The notes beneath the pieces are model-generated. The model searched no databases and was not told where the DNA came from. It was given only the letters and a program-made list of their open reading frames with translations. DNA of 64,000 nucleotides from Primula veris (lineage: Eukaryota; Streptophyta; Magnoliopsida; Ericales; Primulaceae): positions 9,364,501 to 9,428,500 of the forward strand of contig OY821750.1 of the NCBI GenBank assembly GCA_963682055.1, given 5' to 3'. How positions within the stretch are numbered: position 1 is the first letter of the stretch; the number at the start of each line of letters is the position of its first letter. Positions 58,686 to 64,000 of this stretch are shown one piece after another. The position numbers were made by a program, and so were the translations under genes.

Positions 58686-59145
58686 GAAATTCCCAACATG
58701 GCATGTCTAAGAAAGTGTCTAGGAATACTGTGAAATTTCCAACATGGCATGTCTAAGAAAGTGCCTAGGAATACTGTGAAATTCCCAACATGGCATGTCT
58801 AAGAAAGTGCCTAGGAATACTGTGAAATTCGCAACATGGCATGTCTAAGAAAGTGCCTAGGAATACTGTGAAATTCCCAACATGGCATGTCTAAGAAAGT
58901 GCCTAGAAATACTGTGAAATTCTCAACATGGCATGTCTAAGAAAGTGACTAGGAATACTGTGAAATTCCCAACATGGCATGTCTAAGAAAGTGCCTAAAA
59001 ATACTGTGAAATTCCCAACATGGCATGTCTAAGAAAGTGCCTAGGAATACTGTGAAATTCTCAACATGGCATGTCTAAAAGAGTGTCTAGGAATACTGTT
59101 ACTAATTCCCAACATGGCATGTCTAAGAAAGTGCCTAGGAATATT
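58686..59145 (+). repeat. Tandem array, ten copies of a 46-bp unit
   Basis: Units start GAAATTCCCAACATGGCATG at 58686, 58732, 58778 and so on to about 59100, differing at few positions. The array lies between integrase and the antisense block, a common place for tandem repeats in Tat elements. Confidence 0.93.
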
Positions 59146-59171
59146 CAAGTCCTCCAACGAACCGGAGGCAC

Positions 59172-59416
59172 ATGCAGGTACCCGTAAGCAAAAGTCGAGT
59201 AAAAAGAAAGCCAAGCAAAGAGGCAAATATGCAGGTACCCGTAAGCAAAAGTCGAGTAAAAAGAAAGCCAAGCAAAGAGGCAAATATGCAGGTACCCGTA
59301 AGCGAAAGTCGAACAAAAAGAAAGCCAAGCTAAGAGGCAAATATGCAGATACCAATATGCGAAAGTCGAACAAAAAGAAAGCCAAGCTAAGAGACAAATA
59401 TGCAGATACCAATGAG
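59172..59416 (+). repeat. Tandem array, 4.3 copies of a 57-bp unit
   Basis: Copies start ATGCAGGTACCCGTAAGC or ATGCAGATACCAATATGC at 59172, 59229, 59286, 59343 and 59400. The unit is 19 codons long and stays open on both strands, giving a Lys-rich peptide on the plus strand. I do not take the frames as genes without further evidence. Confidence 0.92.
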
Positions 59417-59626
59417 CAAGAACCAAACAAGATTATTGAATAGTACTAGCCCGCGTTACGGAGGCGACAACATGCCCAACGACGAAAACAACAAAGGAAA
59501 CTCAATCCAATCAATGAAATATCAACAAGACAATGAGAAGATCCAATACATGAATGAAGAAATAAAACAAATAGTCCTCGCCCGCATTACGGAGGCAACA
59601 ATGTTTGAAGAAAAATAAAAAATCAG

Positions 59627-60273
59627 CTAAGAAGAGCTACTGCATGAGGAGCACGACGGTAATTGACCAAGCACAACCTCTTCGTCATCTGTCGATGTAT
59701 CCCCATCGGTCTCCTCACCATCAAAACGTTCCTCAGAAATGAGGGCATTAAAATTGGTCATATGAGAACCAACACATCTCAAAACCTCAAGCCGAGCGGC
59801 GAATTCGGCTCCTTTTGCGGTCTCATGAGCATCCGCAATTTCCTTACAATGAGCGTCGTCGAAGGGAAGCTGACGGACTTCGGCCATAGCCGCAGATGCA
59901 TCATACCTAGCTCGGGACAAACGGAAATACTTCACTAACACATTGGCTCGGGCGACCAGCGACTTTAATTTGCCAAAGTAGTTTCCTTTCAAATGCCAAT
60001 ATCGGTTTAACCGGCGCCCTGAACTTTAACCACATGCTCTGCATGGTGAACGTACTCACGAAAAGACGCTACCTAGGCCTTCAGCTTTGCCTTAAGTCGG
60101 GCACACCGCCCATGCAGTTTGTCATTTTTGCCCATTAGGTCGATATAACGCCAATCGGCATGCACTACACTAGCCACACCAGATGAGACCTCATCTCGGG
60201 TAGCACCAGTAGGTCCGTGCACCGGTCCAACAAGGCCCGGCGAACCAGCCTGGTGTGATGTAGTAGCATGTGC
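59627..60273 (-). pseudogene. Antisense coding block C of the Tat element
   Basis: A minus-strand exon opens after a TTTATAG acceptor at 60273 and reads toward 59627. It has an Ala/Gly/Ser/Thr-rich start, a coiled-coil-like MGKNDKLHGRCARLKAKLKA segment, several stops, then an open stretch (59992-59627) with LSRARYDASAAMAEVRQL and an acidic/Ser tail. No known domain. It appears to be the degraded end of the antisense gene or a duplicated module. Confidence 0.45.
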
Positions 60274-60402
60274 CTATAAAAACAAAAAGAGGAGAAGGGA
60301 GGAGATGAATATTCGTCAAAAAATAAAGAAAAGGCAGGAAATCGAAATAGAGACAACTTTTATAATAAGCTGCAAGTGAAACGCAATACAAGCTACTCAA
60401 TC

Positions 60403-60900
60403 TTAGTCAGATAAGCCCTCGACAGAAGCCGAGGTCTCTAAAGCGTCAGCAAAATGAATATCTCGCAACGAGATTATTTGCGTCCCCAAGCGATCCTTCA
60501 CAGTCGCATCCAAGCGGTTCAAGGCAGCCATGGTCTCAGTTACCCCAGCCATAGCATCAACCATACGTTCTGCTCGGGCAACACCATGCCTACCTTTCGC
60601 ATGCTCATACACCTCCAGTGCACGACCTCGGGCCCAATATGCCTTGACAAAAGATAGTAGCAAGTCGGCATCCTCATAAACGGCCTCCAACACCAAGTTC
60701 AAGCTCGTTACCCGGCCTCGGACTTCGTCCCGGGAGCGTCGAATCGCACCAAGAAGCTCTTTGGCCTTACCATTTTTTGCAGTATAATAGGCGGTCTTCT
60801 TGCTAAACTTCTCTCCCAACTTATGTAGCCGAGTCGATAAGTCCACGATATGGGCTTGTAACTCGTCGTTCTCACGACGTGCAGCGTTTAATTCTGCCAT
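60403..60900 (-). pseudogene. Antisense coding block B of the Tat element, coiled coil, 165 codons
   Basis: An uninterrupted minus-strand frame begins MAELNAARRENDELQAHIVD, with heptad-like Leu spacing, and ends ASVEGLSD. The upstream codons include a stop, so the ATG is the first in frame. It resembles blocks A and C in being a charged coiled coil. Whether it is spliced to them is unclear. Confidence 0.5.
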
Positions 60901-61200
60901 ATGAGGACTAGGTTACTCGGAACTACCTACCCGGTCACCTACACTGCCACTTGGTCGGGACCAGACCACCATGCCCAGAGAGTTAATCGGCACCTGACAT
61001 GATTGTCACGACCTTCAAACACATGAAAACTACTAACCAGAAAAGGAACGATACCAAAAGCGATAAAAACAGCCAAATGACGACAGCGCAAAAATATTAT
61101 CAACTTTCCCAAAAGAGTTGTGATTTATACAAACAACCTACATATGGCTGCCAAAAACAATACCTACCTCGACTAAAACACGTTAACAAAAGGAGCCATA

Positions 61201-63698
61201 TCAAGGATCAACCTGAGTGGGAGAAGTCTGAGGAAGGGAAGGTCCCTGAGGGGTCACCGCTCGAGGAGTTGAAGAGCTTGACCCCGAATACGGTCGAGGA
61301 ACGGAAGAAGACGATGGCCCCGGCATGTGAGGCACCTCCTCATCCTGGATATTAGCCCAATTTTTGGGAAAAGGAGGCGCAACTCGACTTGCTGGATACG
61401 CAAAGGTACCCCAGGCCGGATGAGAGAAATGGACCCTTGCCACATTCAAAGCCCGTACATGATAGCTATAGGCATAGAAATTGACGATCTTAGTGAACTG
61501 GTCCCGATCCTCTACTCAACCAGCCTCCAACAAGGCTACCCGGTCCTCCAGCACCTTCTTTTCAGCCTCCACCTTTGCCTTCTCGTCGGCCACGACCCCC
61601 TTCTCAGCAACAACCACCTTATTTTCATCGACCAGCCGCATATTCTCCTGAGCCAGCTTAGCGTTTTCCTCAGCCAGACGAGTGTTCTTCTCAACCTCGA
61701 TCCCATGATATTCCTCCATAAGCTTGTGCTCGGCCGCTAGCTGTTCCTTCTCGGCTTCCAAGGCCGTGAACCGGTTTCTCAGCTCAGCGGTGGCGAGGCA
61801 TATCTGCATGCATATCAAATAAGATACCAACAAACGAAATCATACACATTAACGATCAGACTGAGCTTACACGAAGAGTATCGATGTGGGCCCAGTCAAT
61901 GGTCGCCACAGCAGGCTGGGTAGTGATATCCAGCATATTCTGGTACGCCAGGGGCATAAGGGCTGTACACCCCATCTTCAATGCTCGCGAGTTCCCCAAA
62001 AAATCGCCGTTGCACCTATCGATGTAACGGGTCATAGCTTCCAGGTCCACCTCTGCCTTTTCAATGCTCCCCTCGCCTACCTTTTCATCGGGCACATCCA
62101 TTTCTTTGCATAAGACCTCGACATCCTCATAAGCAGTTGGCAATTCAGCGTCCACCGCACCAGTCTCAGGGGCCTTATCCTCCACACCTTCTCCACCTCT
62201 TCCGGTGGTGAGATATTGGAAATAGTCATCGTATTCTCTCCCATGCCCACGCTTAGGTTCACATAATCGAACAAGTCACTGAACGACCGCTGAAACAAAA
62301 CAACGCCCATAGACCGGGCCAAGGTGAACGTAGCCAACAGAGAAGTCAACGACTGAAGGACAAATAGCAAATAAAGGAGAGCAAATGAAATTACAAATAA
62401 CATCGACAATTATACTTACCAAGGCGGCAGCGCTCTTATCCCCGGTAGCGACCGGCAAGATTGAGCTCTCCTAAGGGAGAGATTGAACTCCCCCATCCAA
62501 GCTCTGCACGGGTTGAGGTGTCTGATCCACGGGGAGGAAGTCGGATATAGAGGTCGCCGGTGTTACGTTCAAAATTGGGCCCCCTTCGGGCACCACATCA
62601 CTACTCGTCGACTCGGTAACCCTAGCCTTCTTAGTGGGACCCTCCCGAGGCTCGGCCGATCTTCGCCGAGCAGCCTTCTTACTCAGCGATACGACACGGG
62701 ACTTAACAATCGAGATAAATTCAGCCACCGTCTCTTTGGGGATCACCAGCGCATTAGCGCACCTATTCCCAGCCTCGGCCACATACCCCAGCAACTTGGG
62801 AGCAGTACGGTTTTCGGCCTCCCTCGTGGACCCAGGTCCCCACCAACTCCAAAGAGCTACCAGAGCATCCAGATTGGGAGCACCAAGGATCGGAAGCTCG
62901 GGAACAGCTTCAGCAGGAGCAGGAATCTGGTGACCAGCAGGACACCAATTCCCAGACACGATCACGAGACTAAGGTTATGTTCCTTGTTCGTGTCGGGCA
63001 GATCAATAACAAGTCGGGTGAATTGACGCACCGACTTCAAGTAAGAGCTCCACATCTCAAACTAGAACCCATAGATGCCCATGACATCCTTCAACTCTAT
63101 TGACACGCATGCCAACTCAGACAACTTCTTGATACCGTTGAGTATACGGAACGTATTCAGTGCAAGTTGGCAGGGAGCGATTTGGAAGGCCTCAAAGAAG
63201 GAGACCATACAGTCCGACAACGGGAGTTTCACCCCACCGGTCAACAGGGAAGAAGACCGAAGGGCTACCTCGTTGGCGGCCACATGCCTCTGAGCCTCTT
63301 CCAAGGTCCTCGGGGGACGAACGTGCACGTCCGCAGGTATTCCTGCATGTTCTTTAAATTTTGCCTCATTAAAACTCCCAAGTTGGGCCAGACATTGGGT
63401 GAGAAGATCCTGTGATATCAACACAACCAACCATTAAAACAACCTATAGTGAGACCTACCACAAATCAACCACCACACCAGCAATCAAATGCCACATACC
63501 AAACAGTAATTCCAATACAAAATACACAAGCAGCACATACGCCAGCAATTTCTAATCAAGCATATATAGCCTACACATAAACTCTAAAACAGAAAATTCC
63601 AGTACAAAATACACAACCCACCACCAACAACGAATCAACACAAACCTATATGGGAATACGGATAAATTAATCGAAGTCATTAATGTACTTACAGCCAT
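61201..63698 (-). pseudogene. Antisense spliced gene of the Tat element (block A), PF04195-like
   Basis: A minus-strand gene with intron-like gaps. Exon 1 is tiny (63698-63693, MA|GTAAGT). Exon 2 starts at 63409 after TATCACAG and runs to about 62418 (TTG|GTAAGT), with TAG stops at 63062 and 62471. Further exons lie at about 62292-61861 (after GTTTCAG, with one frame change, ending CGT|GTAAGC) and 61812-61201 (after CATGCAG), with a TGA at 61516. The first part (GGVKLPLSDCMVSFFEAF, APCQLALNTFRIL, RLVIDLPDT, VSGNW) resembles the putative gypsy-type transposon domain PF04195 by memory. The last exon is a strong coiled coil (LAEENAKLAQENMRLVDEN) with a Pro/Ser tail. Extra genes of this kind are known from Tat elements; their role is unknown. 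Confidence 0.65.
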
Positions 63699-63769
63699 TA
63701 TAGTAGGGGGCGTACGGCTTTGGCAATATTCTTTTTCCTTCGAAACAGATAACAGGAGATATTTTTTCT

Positions 63770-63830
63770 AGAGAGCAGCACAAACCCTAGAGAGAGAAAA
63801 AGGTGGGTATATTATGGGAGCAAGGTAAGA
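63770..63830 (-). promoter_or_regulatory. Possible antisense promoter
   Basis: On the minus strand CCATAATATACCCACC (about 63806-63821) is TATA-like and lies about 110-120 bases before the ATG at 63698, with a pyrimidine-rich CTCTCTCTAGGG leader between. It could drive the antisense gene; this rests on position only. Confidence 0.35.
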
Positions 63831-64000
63831 TCAAAAAGAATTACTGGGGAAAGTTAAGGGAGTGGAGCCGCAATAAAGGGACTAAAATATTAACCGTCCT
63901 TTCATGTTACAGAGGTTTCCCTCTTTTCAGCCATAGAAAAGTCAACACGCCCACAGATATTTTAAAGTTCAACCCTTCAGATCTTGCCACGTCAAAAGCT

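Larger units (their letters stand above)
52033..64000 (+). mobile_element. Tat-lineage Ty3/gypsy retrotransposon, 3' end outside window
   Basis: The order is 5' LTR, PBS, gag, protease, RT, RNase H, a second archaeal-type RNase H, integrase, tandem repeats, then an antisense coding block. The second RNase H before integrase and the extra antisense genes mark the Tat lineage. No copy of the LTR start was found before 64000, so the 3' LTR lies beyond the window and the element exceeds 11.9 kb. The sense genes carry nine in-frame stops and two frame changes, so it cannot act autonomously. Confidence 0.9.

Noticed and set aside
59041..59443. Long frames on both strands over the 57-bp array
   Set aside because: A repeat unit of 19 codons keeps any stop-free frame open, so length alone is not evidence for a gene.
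62483..63103. 206-codon plus-strand frame at the Tat 3' part
   Set aside because: The minus strand there encodes the antisense gene with domain-like content and splice signals; the plus frame shows neither.
63400..64000. Search for the 3' LTR of the Tat element
   Set aside because: No match to TGATAGAACATA or later LTR blocks was seen before the window end; the 3' LTR must lie further on.
1..64000. CRISPR array, bacterial operon or rRNA gene
   Set aside because: The repeats seen lack regular spacer structure, the genes have spliceosomal introns, and no rRNA segment was recognised.

Overview
This is nuclear DNA of a flowering plant, most probably a eudicot. The background is very AT-rich with (TA)n tracts. 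Protein genes have short exons and GT-AG introns. There is a plant-type nuclear tRNA-Val(AAC), and the transposon families are typical of plants (Stowaway MITEs, hAT, CACTA, Copia, TRIM, Tat-lineage Ty3/gypsy). The species cannot be named from the sequence. All exon structures below were read by eye from splice signals and reading frame; no alignment was run.

Layout. 1-9.6 kb: gene-poor, several MITEs, an unexplained hairpin (3878-4017), a degenerate GTGCATAAAA repeat field (about 4905-5620) and a decayed transposon-protein fragment. 9.6-12.7 kb: tRNA-Val followed by a diverged tandem array of about 200-bp units, interrupted by a 1.5-kb hAT-like element that itself holds a Stowaway MITE. 12.8-20.7 kb: three tandem plus-strand genes for LRAT/NlpC-P60-fold proteins, each with two exons and a phase-1 intron at the same codon. 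21.4-25.1 kb: a ten-exon minus-strand gene for a LONESOME HIGHWAY-type bHLH factor. 25-31 kb: no gene seen; dispersed repeats, a LINE RT scrap and a small hAT-like element with a 33-base G run. 31.8-35.3 kb: an internally deleted Copia element with both LTRs and a GACTT target duplication. 36.4-36.8 kb: a complete TRIM with a GCCAG target duplication. 37-49.3 kb: CACTA-like ends and coding remnants, a duplicated exon block of an unknown gene, and an apparently intact 3.2-kb hAT transposon (811-aa transposase, perfect 8-bp target duplication). 52.0 kb to the window end: a Tat-lineage Ty3/gypsy element with LTR, PBS, gag-pol broken by nine in-frame stops and two frame changes, two tandem arrays, then a block of antisense intron-containing coding sequence. 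Its 3' LTR lies outside the window.

The host genes that look functional are the tRNA, the three LRAT-domain genes and the bHLH gene. Nearly everything else is mobile DNA, often nested. The most interesting points are the antisense spliced gene inside the Tat element, the bHLH intron-1 triplication that copies the exon-1 5' splice site, the recent autonomous-looking hAT insertion, and the degenerate repeat array inside the first LRAT intron.
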